Positions 11,086 to 19,996 of a DNA stretch of 64,000 bases are shown piece after piece. The DNA is from Mitsuaria sp. GD03876 (GTDB taxonomy: Bacteria > Pseudomonadota > Gammaproteobacteria > Burkholderiales > Burkholderiaceae_C): assembly GCF_029840635.1 (NCBI RefSeq), contig NZ_JAOCCU010000025.1, positions 1-64,000 of the forward strand. The letters run 5' to 3'. Within the stretch, counting starts at the first letter, position 1; every line of letters begins with the position of its first letter. The notes under the pieces are model-generated. The model saw only the letters and a program-made list of their open reading frames with translations. It was not told the DNA's origin and searched no databases. The position numbers were made by a program, and so were the translations under genes.

Positions 11086-13224
11086 ATGACACATCCCTGG
11101 CGATTCTTCAGGGCGGGCGGCGCGGATCAGGCGCGCATCGACACCGCCGACGACCTCCTGCATCTCCGCGACCTCGACCAGAAGCGCTGGGTCGCGCTGG
11201 CGTGCCCGACCCGCGGGCTCGAATTCGACGAACGCACCCTGGACCTGATCGACCTCGATCGCGACGGCCGCATCCGCGCGCCGGAGCTGATCGCCGCCTG
11301 TGAATGGACCGGCGCGCGGCTGCGCGACTGGCAGCCGCTGCTGCGCGGCGAGGCGCGGCTCGCGATCGCCTCCTTGGCCGATACCGACGAGGGACGCGCG
11401 CTCGCGGACGAACTGCGCCGCACGCTGGCGCTGGCCGGCCACGACGCGCAGGCCGACATCGGCCTGGACGAGATCCGCGAGCGCCAGTCGCACCTGGCCG
11501 CCGAACGGCACAACGGCGACGGCATCGTGCCGATCGCGGCCATCGAGGACGCCACGGAGCGCGCGCTGGCGCAGCGCATCGGCGAAGCGTTCGGCACCGT
11601 CGCGGACGCCGGCGGCGAACCCGGCATCGACGAGACCCGCATCGCCGCGTTCTTCGACCAGGCGGCGACGCTGCTGGCCTGGCACGGCGAAGGCGAGGCC
11701 GGCTGCGCCGGCAAGCGCGCCGCGGCGATGGCGGTGCAGGCGGTGCACGACAAGGTGGAGGACTTCTTCGCCCGCTGCCGGCTCGCGAGCTACGACGCCA
11801 CGGCCGCGGCGACGCTCAACGCGACCGATCCGGAGCAGCTCAAGCCGCTCGCGGCGACGCTGCTGTCGCTGGACGGCGGACCGCTGAAGCAGCTGCCGGC
11901 GGCGCCGGTGGCCGCCGGCGCGCAGCTGCCGCTGGACGAGCGCGCGAACCCGGCCTGGCGCGCCGCGCTGGCGACGCTGCGCGAGCAGGCGGTGCGGCCG
12001 CTGCTGGGACGCGACGCGGCCGAGCTCGGCGAGGCCGACTGGCACGCGCTCAAGGACCAGGTCCAGGCCTGCCGGGCATGGCTCGCGCAGCAGCCGGCCG
12101 GACCGGTGGCGGCGTTGGGCGTCGACGCCGTCGCCGCGTTGGCGGGCGAGCGGCCGGACGAGGCACGCGCGCGGCTGCTCCGGCGGGTCGCGGACGACCG
12201 CGCCGCGGCGCCGCGTCACGCGGCGCTCAACGACCTGGAGAAGCTGGTGCTGCTGCAGCGCGACCTGCTGCGGCTGGCGCGCAACTTCGTGTCCTTCGAG
12301 GACTTCTACGAAGGCCGCGGCGCGGTGTTCCAGGCTGGCACGCTATACGTCGATGGGCGCGCCTGCGAGTTGACGGTCGAGGTGGCCGACCCCGCCCGGC
12401 ACGCACCGATCGCGGGCCTGGCCAAGGCCTACCTCGCCTACTGCGAGTGCGTGCGATTGAACCAGAAGCGCACCGTCGTGGCGGTCGTCAGCGCGGGCGA
12501 CGTGGACTTCCTCTTCGTCGGCCGCAACGGGCTGTTCTACGACCGCGACGGCCACGACTGGGACGCGCGCATCGTCAAGGTGATCGAGAACCCGATCAGC
12601 GTCGGCCAGGCCTTCCTGTCGCCGTACAAGAAGCTGGTGCGCCTGGTCGAGGAGCAGGTCGCCAAGCGCGCCGCCGCCGGCGACACGGCGCAGCAGGGGC
12701 GGCTGGGCAACTGGGCCGGGAAGATCGCCACGGCCGACCAGCCGGGGACCGCGTCGGCCCTGACTCCCGCCGCACCGGGCGCGCCGTTGCCGCCCGGCGT
12801 GCCGGCGCGTCGCGTCGACGTGGGCACGGTCGCGGCGCTGGGCGTGGCGCTGGGCAGCATCAGCACGGTGATCGTCGGCCTGTTCGGCCGCTTCGTCGAC
12901 CTGGGCTGGTGGATTCCGCTGGGGATGCTGGGCATCGTGCTGTCCATCTCCGGCCCCAGCATGCTGATCGCCTGGCTCAAGCTGCGCCAGCGCAGCCTCG
13001 GCCCGATCCTGGACGCCAGCGGCTGGGCCATCAACAACCGGATGACACTGAGCACGCGGCTCGGCACCGCGCTGACCCAGCGCCCCCGGCCGGTGCCGCA
13101 TGCGATGAAGCTGCCGGAGCGGCCCGGCGCGCGCGGGACCGCGCAGCCGGGCATGCCCTCGGCCGGGCGGGACGGCGGCGCGATCGATCAGTCGAGCCGG
13201 GGTTCGTCGCGCGTCTCGGCCTGA
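11086..13224 (+). CDS. EF-hand-containing membrane protein of unknown function
   Basis: 712 residues. A canonical 12-residue EF-hand loop DLDRDGRIRAPE lies at residues 56-67 (Asp1, Asp3, Asp5, Gly6, Ile8, Glu12), so calcium binding is plausible. A second, degenerate loop may be ERHNGDGIVPIAAIED near residue 140. The middle is Ala- and Leu-rich helical. Two hydrophobic helices near residues 578-603 and 607-632 could form a hairpin membrane anchor, followed by a basic tail. ATG at 11086 gives MTHPWRFF; a TTG start at 11065 is possible. The 3' end overlaps the convergent MgtC-like gene by 37 bases. Calcium-responsive membrane function is inference. Confidence 0.8.
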   Translation: MTHPWRFFRAGGADQARIDTADDLLHLRDLDQKRWVALACPTRGLEFDERTLDLIDLDRDGRIRAPELIAACEWTGARLRDWQPLLRGEARLAIASLADTDEGRALADELRRTLALAGHDAQADIGLDEIRERQSHLAAERHNGDGIVPIAAIEDATERALAQRIGEAFGTVADAGGEPGIDETRIAAFFDQAATLLAWHGEGEAGCAGKRAAAMAVQAVHDKVEDFFARCRLASYDATAAATLNATDPEQLKPLAATLLSLDGGPLKQLPAAPVAAGAQLPLDERANPAWRAALATLREQAVRPLLGRDAAELGEADWHALKDQVQACRAWLAQQPAGPVAALGVDAVAALAGERPDEARARLLRRVADDRAAAPRHAALNDLEKLVLLQRDLLRLARNFVSFEDFYEGRGAVFQAGTLYVDGRACELTVEVADPARHAPIAGLAKAYLAYCECVRLNQKRTVVAVVSAGDVDFLFVGRNGLFYDRDGHDWDARIVKVIENPISVGQAFLSPYKKLVRLVEEQVAKRAAAGDTAQQGRLGNWAGKIATADQPGTASALTPAAPGAPLPPGVPARRVDVGTVAALGVALGSISTVIVGLFGRFVDLGWWIPLGMLGIVLSISGPSMLIAWLKLRQRSLGPILDASGWAINNRMTLSTRLGTALTQRPRPVPHAMKLPERPGARGTAQPGMPSAGRDGGAIDQSSRGSSRVSA

Positions 13225-13778
13225 GCCGCGGCCGGCGGGCGGTGATGGCGCCGGCGCTTGCGCGCGAACTTGGGCAGCAGCTCCAGGATGGCCAGCGCCA
13301 GCAGCATGCTGAGCACCGCCGTCGCCTCGCGGCCCAGGCCGCAGGCGATGCCGATCGCCGCGGTCATCCAGATGCCGGCGGCGGTGGTCAGGCCGTGGAC
13401 CTGCTCCTCGTTCTCCAGCTTCAGGATCGCGCCGGCGCCCAGGAAACCGATGCCGGCGATGACGCCCTGCAGCACGCGGCTCATGTCCGACAGGTGCATG
13501 CCGCCTTGCTGCGGCACCAGCACGAACAGCGCCGCGCCCAGCGACACCAGCATGTGGGTGCGCATGCCCGCGGCCTTGCCGTGGTGCTCGCGCTGGTAGC
13601 CGAGGATGCCGCCGAGCACCGCGGCCAGCAGCAGGCGCACGGTGATGCGGGTGATCTGCTCGACGTCGGGGATGTCGGAGAACTCCGAGCGCAGCGTGGC
13701 GACGACGGCGTCGGTCCAATGCGTCGCCGCGGCAGCCGCGTTGGCGGTGGCGGGGGTCGTCAGGCTGGCGATGATCAT
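13188..13778 (-). CDS. MgtC/SapB family membrane protein
   Basis: 196 residues with four to five membrane helices. Seen: RLLLAAVLGGILGYQREHH, the GMRTHMLVSLGAALF signature, GVIAGIGFLGAGAILK and GLTTAAGIWMTAAIGIACG, all typical of MgtC. Established: MgtC proteins influence the F1Fo ATP synthase and survival in low magnesium or in macrophages; many homologues are uncharacterised. The ATG at 13778 has GGAGGA upstream and overlaps the stop of the ABC gene (ATGA), so both are translated as a pair. The C-terminal tail is His/Arg-rich (KRRRHHRPP). No P-type Mg2+ ATPase is nearby. Confidence 0.93.
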   Translation of the reverse strand: MIIASLTTPATANAAAAATHWTDAVVATLRSEFSDIPDVEQITRITVRLLLAAVLGGILGYQREHHGKAAGMRTHMLVSLGAALFVLVPQQGGMHLSDMSRVLQGVIAGIGFLGAGAILKLENEEQVHGLTTAAGIWMTAAIGIACGLGREATAVLSMLLALAILELLPKFARKRRRHHRPPAAAQAETRDEPRLD

Positions 13779-15640
13779 GGTGGGTTGTCCTCCTCCGCCT
13801 CCTCGACGGCATCGAAATCGTAGCCGTCGGCGGGGTGCAGCTCCCAGCCGCCGTCGCCGGTGAGCCGCAGCACGTGCGTGTGGTGGCGCAGGACGCCGCG
13901 GCGGTGCGCGATGCTGACCAGCGTGACGCCGTCGCGGCACAGGCGCTCGTAGAGGCGGCGTTCGTTGCAGCTGTCCAGCGCGCTGGTGGCCTCGTCGAGG
14001 ATGACCATCCGGGGCGTGCGCACCAGCACCCGCGCGAAGGCCAGCCGCTGCTGCTCGCCCATCGACAGCAGCTTCTCCCAGTCCTGCACCGCGTCCAGGC
14101 CGCCGACGCGCCCGGCGAGCTCGGGCAGGCAGACGTCGGCGAGGATCGCGCGCAGCGCGTCGTCGTCGAGGTCGGTGCGGGTGTCGGGATAGATCATCTG
14201 GCTGCGCAGCGTGCCGGGCTGCAGGTAGGGGCGCTGCGGCAGGAAGAACACGTCCTGCATCGGCGGGTGCTCGATGCGGCCTTCGCCGCAGCGCCACAGG
14301 CCGGCGATGGCGCGCAGCAGCGAGCTCTTGCCGCAGCCGCTGGCGCCGGTGATCAGCAGGCTCTCGCCGGGCTGGAGCGCGACGTTGAGCTTCTCCACCA
14401 GCAGCCGGTCGAACTGCGGCGTGTACAGCGTCAGGTCGCGCAGCGCGAACTGCTCGGCGTGCGCGGTCTCGATGCGCTCGCGGGCGCGCTCGTCGCGGGG
14501 CTTGCGGCGGTGCATGGCGTCGGAGAGCGCATGCAGCCGGTCGATGCCGGCGACGAAGCGGCTCAGGCTCTCGAAGTTGTCCACGATCAGCGAGACGGCG
14601 GCCAGCACCGCGGCGAAGGCGCCGGCGGCCTGCACGGCGGCGCCGACCTCGAGGTGGCCGGAGAGCACGCGCTCGGCCAGGATCACGCTGGGCACGACCA
14701 ACGTGAGCTGGCTGAAGCCGCGCTGGAACAGGTTGAGCGCGCGCTGCTTGCGGATCAGCTTCCAGTAGTTTTCGTAGACGGCGTCGAAGCGGTGCTCGAT
14801 GTGGGCGCGTTCCTGCGGTTCGCCGCGATAGAAGGCGATGGACTCGGCGTTCTCGCGCAGGCGCATCAGGCCGAAGCGGAAATCGGCCTCGCGGCGCAGC
14901 TGCCAGAAGTTCAGCTGGATCAGCGGCGAGCCGAAGACGTGCAGCGCCAGGAAGGTGCCGACGGTGGCGTACACGGCCAGGAACGCGACGAGCAGCTTGG
15001 ACAGCGACCACAGCACCGCGGAGAAGGCCACCAGCTGCATGACCGAGCCCAGCATCAGCAGCGAGAAGTGGGTGGAGCGGCCGGTGAAGGTGTTGATGTC
15101 CTCGGAGATGCGCTGGTCGGGGTTGTCGATGTCGGCGCCGCCGGCGGGGCCGCCGCCGCCGGCGATCTCGTAGTACTTGCGGCCGTCGAGGTAGCCGTCG
15201 AGGAAGCGGCCGGTGAGCCAGCGGCGCCAGTGGTTGGAGAAGGCGTCGCGCATGTAGTAGTAGAAGGCGTAGACCGGCACGGCGAAGGCCAGCACGAGCA
15301 GGCTGTCGCGCACGGCGAGCCAGAAGCGGGCGTGGTTGCGTTCGGCCAGGGCGGAGGTCATCTCGCCGGTCTTGTCGTTGAGCAGCACCGCGAGTTGGGT
15401 CTCGCAGAGCATCAGCACGATCAGCAGGAGCAGCAGGCCCCAGGCGGCCTTGCGCTGGTCGCCCAGCCAGTAGGGCTTGGCGATCTGCAGGAACTGGCGC
15501 CACGCGGCGGCCGAGAGACGCGGCGGGCGGCGCCGGCGCGGCTTGCGCTTGGGCGCGGCGGGCGGCGTGGTGGACGACGCGGGCTTGCCGGAGGCGGCGG
15601 ACGGCGGCAGGTCCGTCGCGGAGGAGGAGGGATGAACCAT
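13775..15640 (-). CDS. SbmA/YddA-type ABC transporter, fused permease and ATPase
   Basis: 621 residues. The N-terminal tail is Pro/Arg-rich and cytoplasmic, then come about six membrane helices (residues 60-360) with FYYYMRDAFSNHWRRWLT and DNPDQRISEDINTFT, hallmarks of the YddA/BacA-related ABC-D group. The nucleotide-binding domain has Walker A GASGCGKSS near residue 430, a variant signature LSMGEQQRLAFARVL (Met in place of the first Gly), Walker B VILDEATSALD and switch His in SIAHRRGV. Relatives take up peptides or vitamins or have unknown substrates. It is translationally coupled to the downstream MgtC-like gene. Confidence 0.9.
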   Translation of the reverse strand: MVHPSSSATDLPPSAASGKPASSTTPPAAPKRKPRRRRPPRLSAAAWRQFLQIAKPYWLGDQRKAAWGLLLLLIVLMLCETQLAVLLNDKTGEMTSALAERNHARFWLAVRDSLLVLAFAVPVYAFYYYMRDAFSNHWRRWLTGRFLDGYLDGRKYYEIAGGGGPAGGADIDNPDQRISEDINTFTGRSTHFSLLMLGSVMQLVAFSAVLWSLSKLLVAFLAVYATVGTFLALHVFGSPLIQLNFWQLRREADFRFGLMRLRENAESIAFYRGEPQERAHIEHRFDAVYENYWKLIRKQRALNLFQRGFSQLTLVVPSVILAERVLSGHLEVGAAVQAAGAFAAVLAAVSLIVDNFESLSRFVAGIDRLHALSDAMHRRKPRDERARERIETAHAEQFALRDLTLYTPQFDRLLVEKLNVALQPGESLLITGASGCGKSSLLRAIAGLWRCGEGRIEHPPMQDVFFLPQRPYLQPGTLRSQMIYPDTRTDLDDDALRAILADVCLPELAGRVGGLDAVQDWEKLLSMGEQQRLAFARVLVRTPRMVILDEATSALDSCNERRLYERLCRDGVTLVSIAHRRGVLRHHTHVLRLTGDGGWELHPADGYDFDAVEEAEEDNPP

Positions 15641-15764
15641 GGAGGCCGGACGCGGTCTGCCGAGATGGCTCGACGGTAGCTCCGGCGGATCATGGGACGG
15701 GTAGGACGGCGCCTACCGGCGATGAAGGAGGAACACGCGTGCGCGGGGCTCCTCGCCGGCCGGC

Positions 15765-16325
15765 TCACGGCATCAGTTTCGAGACGATGTACGCGAGGCC
15801 ACCGGTCGCGGCGGAGGAACCCGCCGCCGAGCCGGCGCACCACTTGAGCATCCGCAGGTCCGAGGCCTGGCCGCTGGCCTTGATGCGGTCGTCGACGGTC
15901 GCCACCACGGACGCGACGAGTTCCTTCATGTCACCCTTCGTGCGTTCGATCATGGCGTCGAAGTCCTGCCGGGCCGCGACGCGATGCGCCTCCATCGCGG
16001 CCAGCGATTCGGCGCGCAGGTTCTGCAGTTCGGTCTTGAACTCGAGGCGACAGTCGGCAAGGGCCTGCTTGAACTCGAGTCGGTTGTCGGCAAGCGCCTG
16101 CTTGAACTCCAGACGTTGGTCGTTGAGCTCTTTCCTGAACGCTTCCTGGTCCTTGCGGATGGCTTGGATGTCTTCTCGGATCAGTCCGAAGCCTTCCTGC
16201 ATTTCCTGGCGGAGCCGATGCGTTTCGGAGGCGTTCTGGTCGATCCGATACATGAGCACGGTGAGATCGGGCTGCGCGTGCGACAGCGGCGGAAGGATCG
16301 TGGTCTGTGAAGCGTGAGGCTGCAT
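15765..16325 (-). CDS. Membrane-anchored coiled-coil protein with 11-residue repeats
   Basis: 186 residues. Residues 27-155 are predicted coiled coil. Within it an 11-residue unit RLEFKQALADN occurs almost three times (from residues 71, 82 and 93), encoded by 33-base near-duplicates around 16030-16115. Residues 160-182 (Gly/Ala/Ser-rich, ending VSKLMP) look like a C-terminal membrane anchor. ATG at 16325 is chosen because AGGAGT stands seven bases upstream; the open frame continues to 16433 without such a site. It resembles in layout the DUF1640 coiled-coil membrane proteins, a weak comparison. Function unknown. Confidence 0.75.
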   Translation of the reverse strand: MQPHASQTTILPPLSHAQPDLTVLMYRIDQNASETHRLRQEMQEGFGLIREDIQAIRKDQEAFRKELNDQRLEFKQALADNRLEFKQALADCRLEFKTELQNLRAESLAAMEAHRVAARQDFDAMIERTKGDMKELVASVVATVDDRIKASGQASDLRMLKWCAGSAAGSSAATGGLAYIVSKLMP

Positions 16326-16481
16326 GCGTCGACTCCTGGACATGCGTTGAGGGGAGCCGCGAATGCTAGGAGTCCCCCGACATGCATGGCGTTGCACGGC
16401 TGCTGAATTCATCGGGTGTTTGACCAGCCTCAATGGATTCGACGGCGCGTGCTCACCCGCGGGAACACGACGGGAACAGGG

Positions 16482-17672
16482 TCATTCGAACAGCGTGGCG
16501 AGACGGGCCACCGCGGCCTCGCTCATCGCCCGGTCGATGCCGCGGTCGGGGTTGTTGAAGTCGTGCTCCCCCTGTGCCTGCACCAGCAGGCCGTCGCGGC
16601 GCGGCACCACCATCAGGTTGTGGCCGCGCCAGGCCACCATGTAGTCGACCTCCGGCTGCGGCACCAATCGCGCGATCTGGCCGCGCACCGGGATCAGCGA
16701 GTCGTCGCCGAACAGCGCCCTCGCGCCGTAGCCGGTGCAGTTGACGATCGTGCGTTCCGGCAGCGCGGCCAGTTCACGGGCGTGGGCGAAATCGCGGGTG
16801 ACGATCTCGCCGCCCTCGCGGAAGAAGTCCTCCAGCAGCAGCCGTTGGTAGGGCCGGATGTTGAAGGTCATCTGCGTGAAGCGGCGGGCGTGCGGGACCG
16901 GGAACGGATGTTCCGACGGGGCCAGCGCCCTGGAGCGCGGATGCAGGTCGGGGATGCGATCGAGCAGGTCGGGATAGTCCGGCTCCGTCGAACTGCCGTG
17001 TGCATTGGCGTAGGGCAAGGGCTGGTCGAACGGCGTGTCCGACAGCACGTAGCCGTCGCGCCATTCGACCGGCGAGCCGGTCAACCCCAGCAGGTCCTGC
17101 CAGGCGCGGAAACTGTGGCGCGCCATGCCTTCCCACATCGCGTTGAACGCGGGCGTGGCGTGATCGGCCGTGACGATGCGCGATTCCGGCGACCACATGC
17201 CGGTGGCGAAGGTCGAGGCCACTTCCGGCGGCCGCTCGCGACAGTAGATGCGGACCTTCAGGCCGGCGCGCTGCGCGACGCGCGCCGTCGTGAGGCCGAT
17301 GGCGCCGCAGCCGATCACGGCGATGCGCCGGGCGCCGGTCGCGCGGATCAACGGCAGCGCGCCGAGCGTCGCCGAGCCCCAGGACAGCGACCAGCCCGCG
17401 CCGCCGTGGCCGTAGTGGTGGATGACCGTCTTGCCATGCAGCCGCTGCGCCTCGATGCGCGGGCCTTGCGCGCGGAACGGGCGGGTGCAGACGGTGATGT
17501 CGACGATGCGGTCGGCCGAGACCCGCATCCGGGCGGGGCGCGGCGGGGCCGCGAAGGGCAGGGGCGCCGCGCGAGCGGCGGCATCCGCCGGATCGGTCGA
17601 TTGGGCGCGGCCGGCAAGCGGCCATGCGGCGGCGCAGGCGCTCGCGGCGCCGAGCCAGTGACGGCGGTTCAT
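16482..17672 (-). CDS. Exported FAD-dependent amino-acid oxidase-like oxidoreductase
   Basis: 396 residues. An N-terminal signal with an Arg pair (MNRRHWLGAASACAAAW, cleavage after about GRAQS) suggests export of the folded flavoprotein. The FAD-binding GCGAIGLTTARVAQRAG lies near residue 120 (GxGxxG) and a second nucleotide-contact region near TIVNCTGYGARALFGDD. VRGQIARL and NFNIRPYQRLL-type segments match the D-amino-acid oxidase (DAO) family. The substrate is not readable from sequence; D-amino acids are most likely. ATG has AGGAG upstream. It is monocistronic by spacing. Confidence 0.87.
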   Translation of the reverse strand: MNRRHWLGAASACAAAWPLAGRAQSTDPADAAARAAPLPFAAPPRPARMRVSADRIVDITVCTRPFRAQGPRIEAQRLHGKTVIHHYGHGGAGWSLSWGSATLGALPLIRATGARRIAVIGCGAIGLTTARVAQRAGLKVRIYCRERPPEVASTFATGMWSPESRIVTADHATPAFNAMWEGMARHSFRAWQDLLGLTGSPVEWRDGYVLSDTPFDQPLPYANAHGSSTEPDYPDLLDRIPDLHPRSRALAPSEHPFPVPHARRFTQMTFNIRPYQRLLLEDFFREGGEIVTRDFAHARELAALPERTIVNCTGYGARALFGDDSLIPVRGQIARLVPQPEVDYMVAWRGHNLMVVPRRDGLLVQAQGEHDFNNPDRGIDRAMSEAAVARLATLFE

Positions 17673-17751
17673 CGGGAACTCCTCGTGTCACCGGCCCGGG
17701 GCCGGGGGAAGGGCGATCGACCGCGACGGCGGTCCGCCCGCATTCAGCGCG

Positions 17752-18783
17752 TCAGGTCAGCTTCGCCAGCGACTTGCGGATCGCCGCGGCGTCGCGCAGG
17801 CGCTGCGCCGAGCCGTCGGCGTCCAGCAGCACGACGGTGATCGTCTGGCCGCCGCTCTTCATCCGCATCGCCAGGCAGCGGCCGGCTTCCTCGGTGTAGC
17901 CGGTCTTGGACAGGCGGATGTCCCAGCCCTTGGCGCCGACCAGGTGGTTGGTGTTGCGCAGCTCGCGCGGCCGGCCGTTGACCTCGACCTCGCTGGACTT
18001 GTCGCTGCTGATGCGGGCGATCGCCGGATAACGCGCGGCCGCCGCGGCGATGCGGGCGACCTCGGCGGCGGTCGAGGTGTTGTTGGGCGACAGGCCGGTC
18101 GGATCGGCCAGCGCGGTGTGGGCCAGGCCCAGCGCGCGGATCTTGGCGGCCACCGCGGCCTCGTAGGCCGGCAGGCCGCCCGGGAAGTGGCGGGCCAGCG
18201 CCGAGGCGGCGCGGTTCTCGGACGAGATCAGCGCCAGCTCCAGCGCCGCTTCGCGGCTCATCGTCGCGCCGACCCGCACGCGCGAGCGGCTGTGCTTGAG
18301 GCGGTCCACGTCGGCGTCGTCGATGCGGATCTCCTCGCGCATGTCCTGCCTGGCGTCGAGCACCACCATCGCCGTCATCAGCTTGGTCAGCGACGCGATC
18401 GGCACGACCGCGTCGGCGTCCTTGGCCATCAGCACGCGGCCGGTGTCGTCGATGACCAGCATGTGGCGCGCGTTGACCGGCAGCTTCATCAGCGGGGTCT
18501 CGGACGGCGCGGGCACGGGCAGCGGCGGGATCGCGGTCGGCGACTGGGCCACCGGCGGGAACGACGCCGCCGGGGCGGGCACGGACGCGGCCGGCGGCGC
18601 GGGCGTCACGACGCCGGACGGGCTGATCGCGGCGGTGGTCGGCGAGGCGGTGGGGACGACGACCTCGGGGTCCTCGCTGGCGGCCTGCACGATCAGGCTG
18701 CCGCAGGTCAGGGCCAGCGCGGGCAGCGCGAGGCGCCAGTTGGTGTGGGCGAGGGTGCGGAAAACGGTGTCGCGGATCGTCAC
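17752..18783 (-). CDS. pbpG: D-alanyl-D-alanine endopeptidase (PBP7/DacA-like serine peptidase)
   Basis: 343 residues; periplasmic peptidoglycan-remodelling peptidase of the S11 family. Seen: signal helix (residues 13-35), a Pro/Ala-rich linker (38-98), catalytic SLTK with Ser131 and Lys134, the SEN triad element in ISSENRAASAL, and KTG in LSKTGYTEEAG. It ends soon after the catalytic domain, as in PBP7/8, without the beta-rich C-terminal domain of PBP5. The start is a GTG at 18783 with no obvious Shine-Dalgarno; no other start precedes the signal helix. Length and motifs fit PbpG better than DacA/C. Confidence 0.88.
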   Translation of the reverse strand: MTIRDTVFRTLAHTNWRLALPALALTCGSLIVQAASEDPEVVVPTASPTTAAISPSGVVTPAPPAASVPAPAASFPPVAQSPTAIPPLPVPAPSETPLMKLPVNARHMLVIDDTGRVLMAKDADAVVPIASLTKLMTAMVVLDARQDMREEIRIDDADVDRLKHSRSRVRVGATMSREAALELALISSENRAASALARHFPGGLPAYEAAVAAKIRALGLAHTALADPTGLSPNNTSTAAEVARIAAAAARYPAIARISSDKSSEVEVNGRPRELRNTNHLVGAKGWDIRLSKTGYTEEAGRCLAMRMKSGGQTITVVLLDADGSAQRLRDAAAIRKSLAKLT

Positions 18784-18890
18784 GGCAGTCGGTGCGGCGG
18801 CGCGGGGCCGCCGGGCAGGGTCATGTTTTGACTGCAGCGGAGTTTAGTTTCTTCGCGCCGGCCGGACATGCGGGGTTGCCGTAACGTGCG

Positions 18891-19388
18891 TTACGCGTGC
18901 CTGGGCGCGAAGAGCCGATCCCTCATGGCGCGTCGTTGGCGGCGCAGCCAGCCCAGCAGTCCGTCGCCATCGAGCAGGTCTTGAACCCTTGCTTCCCTCG
19001 CGGAAACGTAAGACGCCAGGGTTTCGGGGTCGATGAGGCGCGTCAGCGTGTCGTCGATGTTGGTCAGCCGTTCTCGCACCAGGCGATACAGCGACCTGAC
19101 TTCATGGGGCACTCGTTCGGCGCGCCAGACCTCGAGGCCGTGGACATCCTGGATGGCAAGGACATACGACTCCTCGTCGTCACCGCCAACGCGCCCTCGC
19201 GGCAGAGCGGTCGCCCGTTCGCGATAGAGCGTGATCCGGACGCCCTTGTGCGTCGCTTCAAAGCGCAATGGTGGCGGGGCGACAGGCACCGCGTCCGCCG
19301 GCTCGGCGATGCGCCAATCGACGGACCCGATCCGCGTGGGGCGCCGAAGCGTATCGATGAAAGCCTGCGTCATGTCATCTGGATACAT
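18891..19388 (-). CDS. Hypothetical protein, second gene of a two-gene module
   Basis: 165 residues, soluble, charged, no motif I recognise. The C-terminal part (residues 105-160) is strongly helical and Arg-rich (GWLRRQRRAMRDRLF). ATG at 19388 is preferred because GGAAGTGA precedes it and spans the stop of the upstream gene; an ATG at 19400 is also in frame. The stop codon lies in a perfect inverted repeat CGTAAC-GTGC-GTTACG (18880-18895), which may act as a weak terminator. Coupling to 19391-19885 suggests the two products work together. Confidence 0.6.
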   Translation of the reverse strand: MYPDDMTQAFIDTLRRPTRIGSVDWRIAEPADAVPVAPPPLRFEATHKGVRITLYRERATALPRGRVGGDDEESYVLAIQDVHGLEVWRAERVPHEVRSLYRLVRERLTNIDDTLTRLIDPETLASYVSAREARVQDLLDGDGLLGWLRRQRRAMRDRLFAPRHA

Positions 19389-19390
19389 GT

Positions 19391-19885
19391 TCACTTCCAT
19401 TCCAAATCTTGAGAACTCTGCTCGAGGCCGGTCTCCGCGGCCTTGAGCGCTCCGAGGGCAGCGCTGAGCGCGCCAGCGTCATAGGGAAGTGACCGGGTCA
19501 GTCGGTCCCGTGCGCGCTGTACGGCTCCCATGGCCTCCCGGATATGCACGCTCGAGTCCAACGGCCCCAGGCCCTTGGCGGAGGCCAGGAGCGCGGCCGC
19601 TTGGCCCAGGATCTTGTGCAGTTCAAGGAGGGAGACGGGCGTGCTCCTCAATGCCTTGTCCAGCGACTCGCGAGCGATGCCCAGCTCGATGGCGAGCATC
19701 GGCAGGCGCGCTTTCGAGCGAAATGCCAACCGCACGTTCCTCACCTGCCACCACACGCCGACCGTGATCGCGAAGCTGATCAGACCCGCGAGCGTGTTGA
19801 GGTCCTGGATCCAGACGGGGATCAGGCTCGGCGGGCAGGCCGCCGCGAGGGCGGCAGCCGCGGTGGCGGCGAGGAGCAACTGCAT
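19391..19885 (-). CDS. Hypothetical membrane protein, first gene of a two-gene module
   Basis: 164 residues. Two hydrophobic helices at residues 2-16 and 27-47 (LAGLISFAITVGVWWQV) are followed by a soluble helical domain with heptad-like spacing to the end. The layout suggests a small inner-membrane protein with a cytoplasmic coiled-coil region. No family recognised. The start at 19885 lacks a clear ribosome site. It precedes and is coupled to 18891-19388; nothing in the neighbourhood indicates a pathway. Confidence 0.6.
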   Translation of the reverse strand: MQLLLAATAAAALAAACPPSLIPVWIQDLNTLAGLISFAITVGVWWQVRNVRLAFRSKARLPMLAIELGIARESLDKALRSTPVSLLELHKILGQAAALLASAKGLGPLDSSVHIREAMGAVQRARDRLTRSLPYDAGALSAALGALKAAETGLEQSSQDLEWK

Positions 19886-19996
19886 GCGCCCATGCTAGGA
19901 GCGCCGCGGCGAGCCGTCGGCCACCGAGTTGCAGTCGTGCGACGAACGCGGCGGGGGGGCACCGATGAGGGATTGCGCAGGCTGCGGCGGGGGATC

